Source: Parelaphostrongylus tenuis
Lineage: Eukaryota; Nematoda; Chromadorea; Rhabditida; Metastrongylidae
Length of the DNA: 64,000 nucleotides
Direction of reading: 5' to 3'
Assembly (NCBI GenBank): GCA_019055375.1
Contig: JAHQIW010001190.1
Coordinates: forward strand, 20,740 to 84,739
This document shows positions 21,236 through 32,358 of the stretch, piece by piece. The notes below the pieces were generated by a model. That model was not told where the DNA came from and did no database searches. It saw only the letters and a list, made by a program, of their open reading frames with translations. The translations under genes and the position numbers were made by a program. Each line of letters begins with the position of its first letter. Position 1 is the stretch's first letter.

Positions 21236-21465
21236 AATTTGTACCCACTATTGAATGCAACCCAATTTTTTATAAGTAAAGATCAACTTAGAGAGCGACG
21301 AATACATTAGCTAATACAGTTTAATTCGCAGCAACAAAACTGCACCTACCTTGACACATGAATTAGGAAACGAACAAAATTTAGTAATATGGAGAATCCT
21401 CATTGGAAATTCTTACAAATCTTACAACTTTGCTGGAAAGTTCGGAGGACTGTGTACGATATACT
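21236..21465 (+). repeat. Direct copy of window positions 10-240
   Basis: TTGTACCCACTATTGAATGC, AATTAGGAAACGAACAAAAT and TTACAACTTTGCTGGAAAG occur in the same order as at the start of the window. Together with the inverted block at 19,735-20,570, this shows that the sequences at the window start exist here in a rearranged arrangement. Confidence 0.8.
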
Positions 21466-21469
21466 CAGC

Positions 21470-22660
21470 TGTGTTTTCAGCACATTGGCAACCAAACGGA
21501 GTTTGATATCTCCTTGGAGTCAGATTGGTGACACTCTTGTCTACAGAACAGCCTGATTATAAGTCAGCCGATTTCCCATTTTAAAAAACCGAGAAAGCTC
21601 AACTAGGTGTATCGCAAAGTTTCAAGATAGCACAAATTAAGCAACGAGAACTACACGACATTTACAAAGGACATGAAAGACTTCATTGGCAGCAGAGGTC
21701 ACACGTAAATCCATAAGAAATCGTGGATGGCAATTGTGGGACAACAAAGCGAATGGAGAGCGCAGGGAACCGCATGAGTTTTGACGACTAGGCATATGAG
21801 TAGTAACAAATCCCAGCATGTCCACTGAAAATGCATTCATCAATAACTAAGTGTTTGTTCATCTCACGGTTACTTATGAAGCTTTTCACAAATATTCTAT
21901 TCGATCTTCAACCTGCAAGTGGCCACTTTCGCTTGCCACCTTCAGTCACTCCTCATTTTCGATAGTAACAGGAGATTTATTCCTCAAATTCGTTCTTTGA
22001 GCACAACAAAGAATAGGAAACAAATTATTAGAACATATAAGGCTGACATTCACCATGATTAATTCAACGTAATCGAATAGTTTCGATGGGAGCACATCAT
22101 TTTTCATAACACTATTCAGGCTTTGGATGAAGCGGTTCAGATGTACCCAACTGCGCCGATGAAGATGCCGTAGACGGACAGCTTTCGCGATTGTCATGAT
22201 AATAGTCGCTGAAAATATGACTCCTAGAACAGAATTAGTGCGAAGGAATGGAAATAAGATCGTTCATCATGGAAGAAACCAATATTCAGTGACTTTAACT
22301 GATTCACCTCCTATTTTCCCTCGTATCACGATGATTGTCGTTTGATCGTTGTCGTCCCAAATTCTAAAATACAAATATAATTTCCTTTAGAAAAAAGTCA
22401 TGCAGAAACAATAAATTGGCATCTAAAAACACTGCACGTCTAATCTTGAGTGCTTGCAAGATTTCTAGTTAGCTTGACTCATTGTAATAATTCCATATCA
22501 AGAAAAAGTTAGACACAGAATCAGAGCTCTTTTTGATGTAGTGATTGCTGAAATGAACTCTACAAAGACACAAATAAAACGAATGAAAAATATCAACGTG
22601 AACAATTAATCTTTCATCCTTCACATATTTGAGACGCTGTTTCGAAAGTACTTGGAACGT
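21470..22660. other. Intergenic stretch 3' of the RBM7-like gene
   Basis: No supported gene. A possible further exon of the RBM7-like gene on the minus strand could start near 22,552, after the acceptor GAGTTCATTTCAG, but its reading frame closes within a few codons and no family resemblance supports it. Confidence 0.5.
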
Positions 22661-22663
22661 CAA

Positions 22664-23302
22664 TTAATTGATTCCACTAACGTGCTTTGAATCTCTCTGC
22701 GGTTCCACAGTTATCGATACTCCGTATAGACGGATACCATCTAGCATCTCAACAGCGAACGGTACGCTTACATCGTCTTCAAAGTAGACAAAAGCAAAAC
22801 GATTTGAGTTCCTTTCGAATAGTCGCACACCTTCTACTGGTCCCATCTAACATCTAAACATATCTGCTGAAAGTTTATGGTTTTATAAGTAGACAAGAAG
22901 GATTTCATCATAGTTTCCAAGCATAGCAACCAAAAGAATTGTTAGCTCTGAAGCTGCGTAAAATTAACAATTATTCTCGTACTAGAAGGGCTGAGTGGTC
23001 CTATGGACATCATGAGAACAAAGAGAATCTCGAATACACCATGTTATGATTTATTGAGTGTGAAATTTAAGTAAGTGCTTGCCATGGTAGAGGACAGCAC
23101 TGGATGGATTTCCGTATAGACTACTACATTGGGTTGTGCGCAGATTATTCTAACGAACCTCTGTCCATGATAGAAAGATGTCTACAAATCTGGATGTGAA
23201 TGCTAGAAAACAAACCTGCACAAAAAGTTCCTCAATTATGTCGGATGTCACCCTCGGGGATAAATTACAAACATAACACGTGCGATCTGATACTTCACTC
23301 AT
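22664..23302 (-). CDS. RBM7-like RNA-recognition-motif protein, two exons
   Basis: The family (RBM7/RBM11, NEXT complex) binds U-rich nascent RNA in the nucleus and hands it to MTR4 and the exosome. Exon 1 (23,216-23,302) encodes 29 residues with the RNP2 strand CYVCNL and VTSDIIEELFVQ. Exon 2 (22,664-22,846) encodes 60 residues with RNP1 (RFAFVYF) and the RBM7-typical end of the domain (VSVPFAVEMLDGIRLYG). The 369 bp intron is phase 0. The exon junction falls where human RBM7 reads LFLQAGPV, here LFVQ/MGPV. The acceptor TTTTCAATCAG abuts the ATG, as for spliced-leader addition. As read, the protein is only 89 residues: one RRM and almost no tail, whereas vertebrate RBM7 is over 250. A GTTAGT donor seven codons before the stop (at SKH/VSG) leaves open that more exons exist. 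The subfamily is inferred from motif order. Confidence 0.8.
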
Positions 23303-23316
23303 CTGATTGAAAAGTA
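23303..23316 (-). promoter_or_regulatory. Candidate spliced-leader acceptor of the RBM7-like gene
   Basis: On the minus strand TTTTCAATCAG ends immediately before the ATG at 23,302. A polypyrimidine-AG directly at the start codon with no upstream exon needed is typical of trans-spliced nematode transcripts. Confidence 0.55.
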
Positions 23317-23581
23317 ACAATGGAGTAAAGCGTTCTAGAAAAAGGCGAATATTCATTAAGTAACTGCTGACATCGAACAATTACTGCGATCAGAAAAAAG
23401 GGTCGATTCTGTAACTCTTCACTTGAAATTAATCTATGAGAGGCATTGGCTAAGTAATGTCAGCAAAATTGACAAAATGATAGAGCTTTCAGGTGATTAC
23501 AACATAGAACGAATCAAAGGCTCATTTACATGATATCCATGCATACATACATCATATTGTTTATACTGAAATAAGCATAAG

Positions 23582-23825
23582 GCGGCGTAGTCGAGCGACT
23601 GTGATGCCCGTCGCGGCTCACGTGGAGCCGAGCTCCCCTCCAATTCTCTCCGGCAGTCAACAACAACGTCCTTATGGAACGCCACAGCAAGGCTATCCTC
23701 GAGATTGCAGAAAGACTCGGCCAACCAGTATTCTACGCCGTTTAAGAAGATGACGAGTAACGATTGAATGCTATGGAAGTACTGGGACCCACAGTGGAAA
23801 AAATACTGTGCCATTATGACGGTTC
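23582..23825 (+). mobile_element. SINE-B copy
   Basis: The tRNA-like start GCGTAGTCGAGCGACTGTGA is followed by AAGGCTATCCTCGAGATTGC, AAGAAGATGACGAGTAACGA and TTGAATGCTATGGAAGTACT, matching the copy at 7,340 over almost its whole length. It lies just upstream of the RBM7-like gene (which is on the minus strand). Confidence 0.8.
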
Positions 23826-23829
23826 AAAT

Positions 23830-26270
23830 AACGTGCTAAAAAGTATGCATATGTGGCTAAAATCATCACAGGCGGTCCTGAAGATTTCGAAAAAAATTGA
23901 GTACTCGTTCAATAAAAGAACTTAATGGATATAATTACTAATAAATAAATAAAAGAACTACAGCTCTTCATCTTTCCACAAACACTATCTCGACTCGTTT
24001 CGATGAAAAACAACATAGCAGCATAAATGAAATCGAAGTTCTCAGAAGCAGTGGGACGGTCAGCAACCTTAACACGCACATTCTAGACATCATGAGCCAT
24101 TTATAACATGTATGCTCTTGCTGTCCTGAAACTCACTCAAAAGGCGTATATGGCTCATGATGCTTTCATAATCTATCTTAGGAACGTTTTTGTATTAAAA
24201 TTATAATTCCTTTCAAAATATGTGTAATCGGTGGTCGAAGGAGAGCGTTTTTCAAATATCTCGACTAAAAAGCAATAATTTGAATAGGTGTAAAATTTCT
24301 CTATAAGTAACGAAAGCTCTGCCGTGTACTGGAGACTAACTCGCGAGACCACCTAATGGAAGAACTCTTTGGGATCGCATGTCAAAAGTGTGTGCAACTA
24401 ATCCTTACAGTTGTCATATTTACCACTACTCACTCAGAAATCCTTAATCGTAGACGACCGTTTTCACTACGACTGACTTTTGGCTCCGCGATTGTGCATT
24501 AGTACTAGAACACCGACCCTCTTTACTTCATCCTTCAAAAAGAGGAACTGACTTTTTGTGCCTCTTTCTTCTAACGCTATTTTTATTATACATTTCTCGC
24601 TTACTTCTGGCACTTCCTCTTTCACACATCTTACAGGTTCATCTAGTGATAATTTCATTTCTCTGGAAAGAAATTTATGATGTAAAATGAACTCGACACC
24701 ATTTTACTGAACGAAGAATGGTACTAACATATTTTTGGTTCTCAGCAAAGTTGGCCAAATATCAAGCGCCGTTGTGGAGGTGTAAATGCAGCGTTCAAGT
24801 AACCCACCTTATCGCTTTTTTGAGAAATTCCATAAAGGGAAGTTTGAATGAAAGATTTCATTAGAAGTGATAATGTATGTGTCCTATATGTGTTGACTCA
24901 TCAACATGTTAGTCACTTGGGATAAGTTCACGTCTTAAAAAAAACGTGATCTATCTCAAAAAGCCACAGAAAGCCAAACATTCAAAAAAGTAGTGGTGAA
25001 GACCCATTTCAGTAGCATGCAAACATTTCAACATAAATCTATTGCTATTAGAAATTAAGCTCACTTCTCTCTTCCATTTTCTTGTGGATTAAATTCGAAG
25101 CTCATGGCTCTCACTTCGTTTGTGGTTCAAACCAAGTGTCGTTCATGTGGTCTAACGTCTCATCTCCTCACCGCAGCCTCAGTAATAACATTCACATAAT
25201 GTAATAAAACTACTTCAGCAAACCGCAGCTACAGTAATCCGCTAGTAAATTTAATAATCATATTTAAAACAGAAATCACAAGTTCTATTGCCTAACTAGA
25301 TTCATAAACGACTCTAAACGTGAGGAAAAAGTGACTACTGACGGCAGTGGTTAAAAACGAAGTAATGCTGATGACGATAGGCAACAAAACTCCATAATAC
25401 AAGGACTTCTCGATAGTAGATCGCAAATCTGCCTAGCCCTTTGGATGTGTAGAATTTCGCAATGGTAGTTTTGTATGACGGCTTTCGAATAAAGTTTATG
25501 AAAAGGATTGCTTACTAGCACAGTATGCTGATCATCAGTAAAAAGGCTGTGTTTCAGTTACCGACCGTTGTATTAAGAACATCCCTCTCGTTGTCTGAAA
25601 TCGGTTCAAGAACAAATGTTCAGACCTCCATTCTCATCAGAAAACGTTTTTTTTTCACTAGTGAACTGAGTAATAAAAGAATCTATGTGCTTTTGCAGAA
25701 GCGCACAGACACGCACATGGTAATATGGATCACTGAGGAAATCGGAGGCGATTGATCTTACGCAACGTCTGACTGGTTCAAATAGACAATTTCAGATGCT
25801 GAAATAGACATACTTGATGCGTCCTTTAGCCAGTGATGATTGGGTTCGTGTAAGAGGAATAATCACAAGCAGAACTGACTGGGTGATATGCGGTACTCAG
25901 ATGGAATGTTTTGCTCACGACACTCATATTTCTTGTACCTTCATTCAGAAAATTGGAGGATGAGTACATTTGAGATATTTCGCATAAGCACAGTTCTGAT
26001 AGATACATAACTGAATGGGAAAAACCTCAACGAGAAAAGAGCAAACAGGTGAAATGACGAGAATGTGGAAAATCGAAAGCGCAGAGAGCGCGCAATCGGC
26101 TATCGCAGGCCGACGGATACTGATAGACTGACGACGTCTGGAGTTTTCGAGAGTTAACACGATTTGAATGGTTAAGGCGCGAAATTCAAACATGTGGGCG
26201 AGTTAGAATCGCGATGTATCCGTGCCGCCACAAGCGCGGTGGATTTTGGTTATCTTCATCAATGTCAATA
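23830..26270. other. Intergenic stretch, no supported gene
   Basis: Open frames here are short and unconnected. The minus-strand frame at 24,467-24,658 (63 codons, Glu/Lys-rich) and the one at 25,945-26,193 (82 codons, hydrophobic centre) have no recognisable family and no convincing splice partners. Confidence 0.55.
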
Positions 26271-26279
26271 AATCATTCC

Positions 26280-27690
26280 GTAGATCTTTTTGGTGACTAA
26301 ATCTATTCCTGAATGTGAAGCTGGGCCACTATACATATTGTGAGCTCCTGTCAGACTAAAACCCTTACAATCACGTTATTTACTTGTTTGTAGAGATGAC
26401 TCTGATCAAGCAGTTTTTGTACGATATAGTATTCTCCCTTTAAATTTTGGTAGATTTTGATGTCAATAGAATATTTGAAATAGGGCCAATTGATCCGTGA
26501 ATCCACATTGTAATTTTGCTGTAAATCATCATAAATAACTTTGATCTACCCTACACTCTACTTTTACCTTGGGCCCAAGGTCTTAGGACGTCTATGAGAT
26601 CCTCAAAGAATTTTTTTTCCCGCTTCGCATTATTAAGGTAGATTCAGTGTGATCATTTTAGACAATTTAGCTCACGACCTTCAAATCAAAGCTGTAAGCA
26701 GGCAAGAATGGTGCACGTGAAGTTTGCCTTGCAATCGACTGTTCCTCTCTAAGAATTCCACAACGAATGAGTGGATGGAATAATAGATGCAACAATTCTG
26801 ACACATGCCCAGGTTTCTTCGAATCATTTAAACGCCGGAATTAAAACTTTTGCATCACCGCCGATATCCCCGACAACTTTTTATCAGAGTTGTGCTACTA
26901 GAGATAATGCAACAGTCAAATCAGATCTCGCTGATGTCATCTGTTGGTTGAAATTTTGGCGAGTCTTTTCAATGACTAAATCTATTTCTGAATGTGGAGT
27001 TGGACCACTAAACACAATGTGAGCGCTTGTCAGGCGCAATCCCTAACAATCACGTTATTCACTTGTTCGTTGAGACAAACCTGATCGAGCAGTTTTTGTG
27101 AACAGTATACTATCCCTTTAAATTTTGCTAGATTTTGATGTCAATAGAATATTTGAAATAAGGCCAACAACTAATCCCCGAATTTCATATAGTAATTTTG
27201 CTATTAATAATCGTAAAAACTCTGATCTACCTAAAATACTCTACTATTCTAAGCCCGAGGTTGTAGGATGTTCATGAGACCCTGTACTAAAATATTATTA
27301 TTTCACGGTAATTAGGATAGAACTATGTAAGCGTTTTAGATGTATTTATCTCACGACCGTCAGACCACTGCTGTAAGCAGACAAGAACGACGCAGGTTGA
27401 GCTTATTGTCTACAAGCCTGAAGTTTTACAACGAGCCGTGCTAGTGAGTATTTTCACCAAGACCTTGACCACAAATGGGTAGGGGAATTTTAGATACATT
27501 TATTCTGACATATGGCAGTATTTTTTTTTTCCAGTTTTTCAAAGGTTGGAATTGGAAATTACAGCACCACTGCCGATATCCCTGACAACTTTCTATCAGA
27601 GTTGTGGCGCTAGAGATGATGCAACGGTCAAATCAGATGCCGTTGATATTATTTGTTGATTGCTATTTCGGCGACTCTTCTTCAAAGCCT
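26280..27690 (+). repeat. Tandem duplication, ~2 units of 680-712 bp
   Basis: TGACTAAATCTATTCCTGAA at 26,293 recurs as TGACTAAATCTATTTCTGAA at 26,973 (offset 680). GCCGATATCCC..GACAACTTT near 26,861 recurs near 27,573 (offset 712). Between them TTGATGTCAATAGAATATTT is identical in both units. The units differ by substitutions and small indels throughout, so the duplication is old. No gene is evident inside. Confidence 0.85.
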
Positions 27691-28119
27691 TTCATGAAAT
27701 GTGAACCACTAATGTCAGTTAAAATTACTGCATTGCGCCATTATCAATCTATGTATTATTAACATCATGACTTATAACCAATATTGACATATCAAGAACC
27801 TTGTGTGACGCTCTTAGCTCTAAACTTTAGGCGATAGGTGAACCCTTCATTTTACCTTCACCTGAGGCGCACGCCTATTAGTACACCATCGAGCTCCTAG
27901 CCCTGCTATCATTCTTCTAGCGAGATTCCTATAAACGTCTCATGATTTCGGTCACACGAAAGCTACAATATTAGGCAGAGAGAAATCATAGAAAATGGTT
28001 TACATCAAAATTACGATGTGGATTTTAGGGATTAAGTGCCGACTCATTTTGAATACTTTATCGACATGACAGTCTACCTAAAACGGATAGATAGAAAGTG
28101 CTTTATGAGAATCATCGCT

Positions 28120-28230
28120 GCTAAACAAGTGAATGTTTTTGATATTTAAGAGATTTCGCTTGACAAGCGTTCACATTGTATTTGGTGTTCCAACTACGCA
28201 TTCAGGAATAGATTTAGTCGTCAAAAAGGA
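28120..28230 (-). repeat. Inverted partial copy of the 26.3-27.7 kb repeat
   Basis: On the minus strand this reads GACTAAATCTATTCCTGAAT and ACAATGTGAACGCTTGTCA in the order found at 26,293-26,360 and 26,973-27,035. Together with the tandem units it suggests a repeat with inverted ends. Confidence 0.75.
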
Positions 28231-28439
28231 ACTAGGTCTGCGCTCATGTGAAAGACTCAGTTGTACTCAGCATTCGATTTTTGAACGGAGCTATAAAAAA
28301 GTGTGAGTAACGTGAGTCAGACGGATTGTTGAAATTTGCCGTTTGGAAATTGAAATACATTCTTAAATAAATGAGATTATGTTACACATTGCTTCAATGT
28401 CTATTTCCCTCCTTATATTTTATTGATAGTAATGTTTAT

Positions 28440-29045
28440 TGCTGTTTTTCATTTAACAATAAAAGGACGTGGCTGGTACGATAATAACTCATTTGACCCA
28501 GGAGGTGCTAAAAAACGTGCAGTGCAGCGGTGGTTCACAGAATTTCTTAAAGGAGACGAGAGCTTCGAATATGAAGAGCGTAGTGGCCGCCTATGGGAAG
28601 TCGACAACAACCAATGAAAGCAGTCATCGAAGCTGATTCTCTTATGACTGCACGATATGTTGTAGAGAATCTTAGCGCCGACCATTCTACTGTCGTTTCG
28701 CTATTCGAAACAAAGTGGATGGACGGAAAGCTTGGTGCAAAAGTAATGGCGGCTCAAATTTGCCTAGCAGGCAGCTACACGTCGCACAAAAACGCTTCAG
28801 AAGTTGGACAATTGGAGTACCATGCTTTGCCCTATTCTCCATATTCGCTGGACCTCGCGCCCTCTGATTAACAGTTCTTTAAGCGTCTCGGCAACTTCTT
28901 GCACGGAAAACGCTTTCACAATAAATAATATAGATACTCGAGACATTGATTTTTATCATGCAGGAATGAACGAACTCATTTCTCGTTTGGAAGAGTGTGC
29001 TGATTGAAATAATGATGGTTTCCGTCTTGATTAATAAAGATGTGT
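28440..29045 (+). pseudogene. Broken mariner-type transposase, copy 1
   Basis: Mariner transposases cut and paste their own element. Here the end of the N-terminal DNA-binding part (VQRWFTEFLKGDESFEYEER, SGR) and the linker (AVIEADSLMTARYVVENLS, DHSTVV) can be read in two frames. Then the central catalytic region is missing. The 3' part PYSPYSLDLAPSD, the mariner signature before the third catalytic Asp, follows, and KRLGNFLHGKRFHNK continues after an in-frame stop. Frameshift near 28,612, internal deletion near 28,720 and stop near 28,869 make it inactive. Confidence 0.9.
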
Positions 29046-29569
29046 TCGAGCCTAATTATAATCATTTGAAATTTCACGATCTGAAACCGCCATTACTTTA
29101 ACAGCAACCTACACAAATTGGATACCACTGGATGAGTTTTGCCTGCAAATGTATCTCCTCACGAGTGCAACCACGATTGGAAGGAGAACACATTAGGCAT
29201 GTTTTTTGATATTTGAAAACGTTTATTTGAGTCAGTCAGGCGTCGAAATTAATATTTTTCATCACATCAATTACATTCGATTACTTCAGTAGCTCATATT
29301 AAGGCGAGTATTTATGCACTTTAGAAAAGCTGGTAAGATTGCTCTATTTAATTATTTCGGTAAGAAGATACCCACTTTTCTATGAGAAAGCGAATGTACG
29401 GTCGTCTTTGAGCTTGTTTCAACAACTTCAGGATGTTTTTGGCAGAAGAGTAGGTTGTTGAACACTTACAAAAAATGTATCAATCTTATTTCTGGTGATC
29501 AACATATTCAAGATTTCTTACTGCTTTTGTCGCACTTTTATGATATTTCAATATATCTAAGATAACTGA

Positions 29570-29690
29570 GTGCTTGGGAAAACTATAGCTCAGCGGAAGT
29601 TGAACACCAGTTCCACCGCTACCGGTGCGCGTGCTACCGCTGCACCACTGAGACACATTTGCGCCACCATTCATTTTTCAACATCTCCAT
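29570..29690 (-). mobile_element. tRNA-like/TIR element fragment
   Basis: ACACATTTGCGCCACCATTC matches the inner arm of the 4.8 kb element, and the minus strand carries a head-like CTCAGTGGTGCAGCGGTAGC. Only one end is present. Confidence 0.6.
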
Positions 29691-29832
29691 GGCCGATAAA
29701 CCAGTCTGGTCAGTCATACGATTACGCTTTATCAACCCAGCTAAGCTGATAATTCTCGTGATATTTAATACTCAAGATTTCTGATGTTTTTAGTGCCTTT
29801 GTCGCAGTGTTATGATGTTTGTTAAATTTCAA

Positions 29833-29998
29833 TATGCCTTATAATTATTTTTTGAGCCACACATGTCAGTGGTCTATCAAAGAGGGCTGACTTGTTGAGC
29901 CGATACGCGGGTTTCGATCTTTCGATTTTGTCAGTCGGGCAGTTACCCTTTCTCGTCTTTTGCCAATCCTGTGTGGGAGCTCAAGTCCCCACATAGTC
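29833..29998 (+). mobile_element. MITE-A solo end
   Basis: TTTTTTGAGCCACACATGTC, GTGGTCTATCAAAGAGGGCT and CAGTTACCCTTTCTCGTCTT follow the left half of MITE-A. It stops at the point where the symmetrical centre of the full element begins. Confidence 0.8.
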
Positions 29999-30009
29999 CA
30001 AAAAAGGGT

Positions 30010-30880
30010 TCTGCCCAACGAGAAAGATGCGATAGTTTGTGTGGAGAATAGAGAGAGCGTTGGAAACAAATTCGATTATGCTATTGAATGATTACCAATA
30101 GCCTTAAGAAAGGGCTTTGCCCGGCGAGAAATATGCGTATATGAAGCCAAGAGATCTCTTTTAGTAACGTCAAAAAAGAATCTTTTTCAAAAACCGACAA
30201 CGTGGGTCTATAGTATCATGTCTCAGCTTTCGAATGGCACCAAACGCTCCTATGAAAATTTCTTCTCCAGCGAATGATATCGCTTCTTCATTTGCTCCCT
30301 CTTAAACAGAAAGAACAATCAAATTCATAGAAAAGCTGCAAAATTGTCGACTGCCGCGCAAGCGAGCAGCATGACGCCGCTATCAACGAGATCCTATGAA
30401 CGTTAGCCGTGAAAGGGTTAGAGGGATGAAATTTCACGGAATTCAATGCCTAAGCTACAACTGCTACCCAGCCCTACAATTTTTACTTATCCTACAGTTT
30501 CATAAATAAGAGCGGTCTGTGCTGGAAAATAGTATCCAAGCAATTTTAGTGATTCATAGTAATTATGTATTCTAGCAATTATTACTACTTGGCATTTATT
30601 CTTATTCTGCAAGAAATTTAAAAAGATGTCATTACCGAAAAGTGTGCGTGTATGTCCGTTTTTTTTGCAAAGATTGAAACGCTCTTATCTAAGGAATTTC
30701 AGGGTAATCGTTTCCTGAGTGACCCGAGCAGCATGCTCCGAAAGCTATGCAAAGAACGTCTTGCTTGCAACATTGCTGTTACCTGGTTGTACTCGTTTTA
30801 TGTAAAAACGACGGCTTGATCTCTACTCAGCTTTATGATTTCACTTTAAAATTTATATCCACATCGAGCTGAAGTTCCAT
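30010..30880. other. No gene seen; includes TIR-B-like words
   Basis: No supported coding region. CTCCAGCGAATGATATCGCT and AGCTTTCGAATGGCACCAAA near 30,220-30,290 resemble one arm of the TIR-B family (54,000 and 60,130), so a decayed element is likely here. Confidence 0.5.
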
Positions 30881-32109
30881 TTGGAAATCGCTACTCAGTC
30901 TACCACTGCTGCATTGCGTCCAAGCCAGCAACACCGCTAAGCTAAACTATGCACATAGGATTTAGTCTTTTTACTGCGTGAAAATTTCCGACTAAGCCAC
31001 TACTGCATTCTTTGCCATGTTTCAGATAGAATTCGCTTCCTAAGCGTCTATGTGTGCCCTTTCGGGCACGGATAAACGTAAATATTGCTGCCACTACTGA
31101 AATATTGCCTTACAGTTAACACGTAATCTTTTTAAAGCCATTTGCCTAATTTTTAGCTCTATGTTGGGAATGAGTTAGGTTATGGTCAATATAGCAGGAA
31201 TTTGTCAAGCGCCTTCTCCACTTCAACCTTTTTTGGGCGATGTAGCACAACCGAAATGGATGTCTTACTGTCTAAATGATGCTCGAAGTAAAGCAGCAGG
31301 TGGTAATGTTCCCGATTCTTTCTTCCATTTCTTTTTTATTAGCTTAACTTTGTATTAGATTCGATCTTGAATCTCATGCATAATGCATACGACCACACGC
31401 AGTATCACTTGGGGAAGTGTGGCGCTGGTGAGAAACCTAAACTAAAAAAAAAACGAAAAGCGAGTGTGGTTTTGAAAATTTTTGCTGTTATGAGAATGTT
31501 TCACACTGTGCTGCACTTAAGCTGAAATTGCTGTCTAATCTCGCCTGCTACACAGTCGTATAAATTTAACGTGAAAATCGTCCACTGATCCATCATCGCA
31601 AGTAGGTTCAGCAGGTTCAAAATTGAAATTGTAGCCTAGTCTAACGCTGTCATTCTAAGCACGGGATTTAACGTGGAAACGCTGCCTAATCCATGACTGT
31701 TGCAATTTTATCAAATTTTCACATGTAAATCGTTGCCTGAACAATAATTCCGCTTTGCAAAGCCGCACGACGCTGGATTTTTTTGCTTGAACGGCCAAAT
31801 TACACTTCACCAAAGTTTTCGAGTGAAAATAGTTTGAAGGACAACCACTTCCACAATGCGATATAGATTTTGTGTAAAAATCTTCGCTGGCTACATGAAA
31901 CCACGTCGGATTCGTGAGCTCAACTATCGCTTCTATCCAACCGCACAGGTTTTGAGTGGAAATTTTGCCACAACTACTGCTACCGCTCTTCAGTTTTCAT
32001 GTAGAACTTGCCGCTTTAGTTGTCATTGATGCCTATCGATACAACTTGCTTAGGTCATTGGAAGTGCAAGCGCTAATGCCACAAATTATACATATCATGT
32101 CTGTGTCGT

Positions 32110-32358
32110 CAAATTTAAGTTCAGCTGCTCTGCGTCGCACACGAAGTCAATAATGGTTCGATATCGCGCTTATGGCTCACCAAGTCATCCATCCCTCCGG
32201 GGTCGGTAAATTGGTACCAGACTGGTCTCAGACTTGTCTGGGAGGATAAGCAGTACTGACACAGTTCAGCGGGGGACCGCGAGTCATTGTAAAGGCCAGA
32301 TATCTCTTCAATTACCTCAAATGATAACGTCGAGATCTTTATCCTTTATACTTTTGTC
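32110..32358 (+). mobile_element. SINE-A copy inserted in the satellite array
   Basis: CTCTGCGTCGCACACGAAG, ATGGTTCGATATCGCGC (B-box region), CCGGGGTCGGTAAATTGGTA-like and GACTTGTCTGGGAGGATAAG match the 17,095 and 11,996 copies. The first part of the head is missing. Confidence 0.85.
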
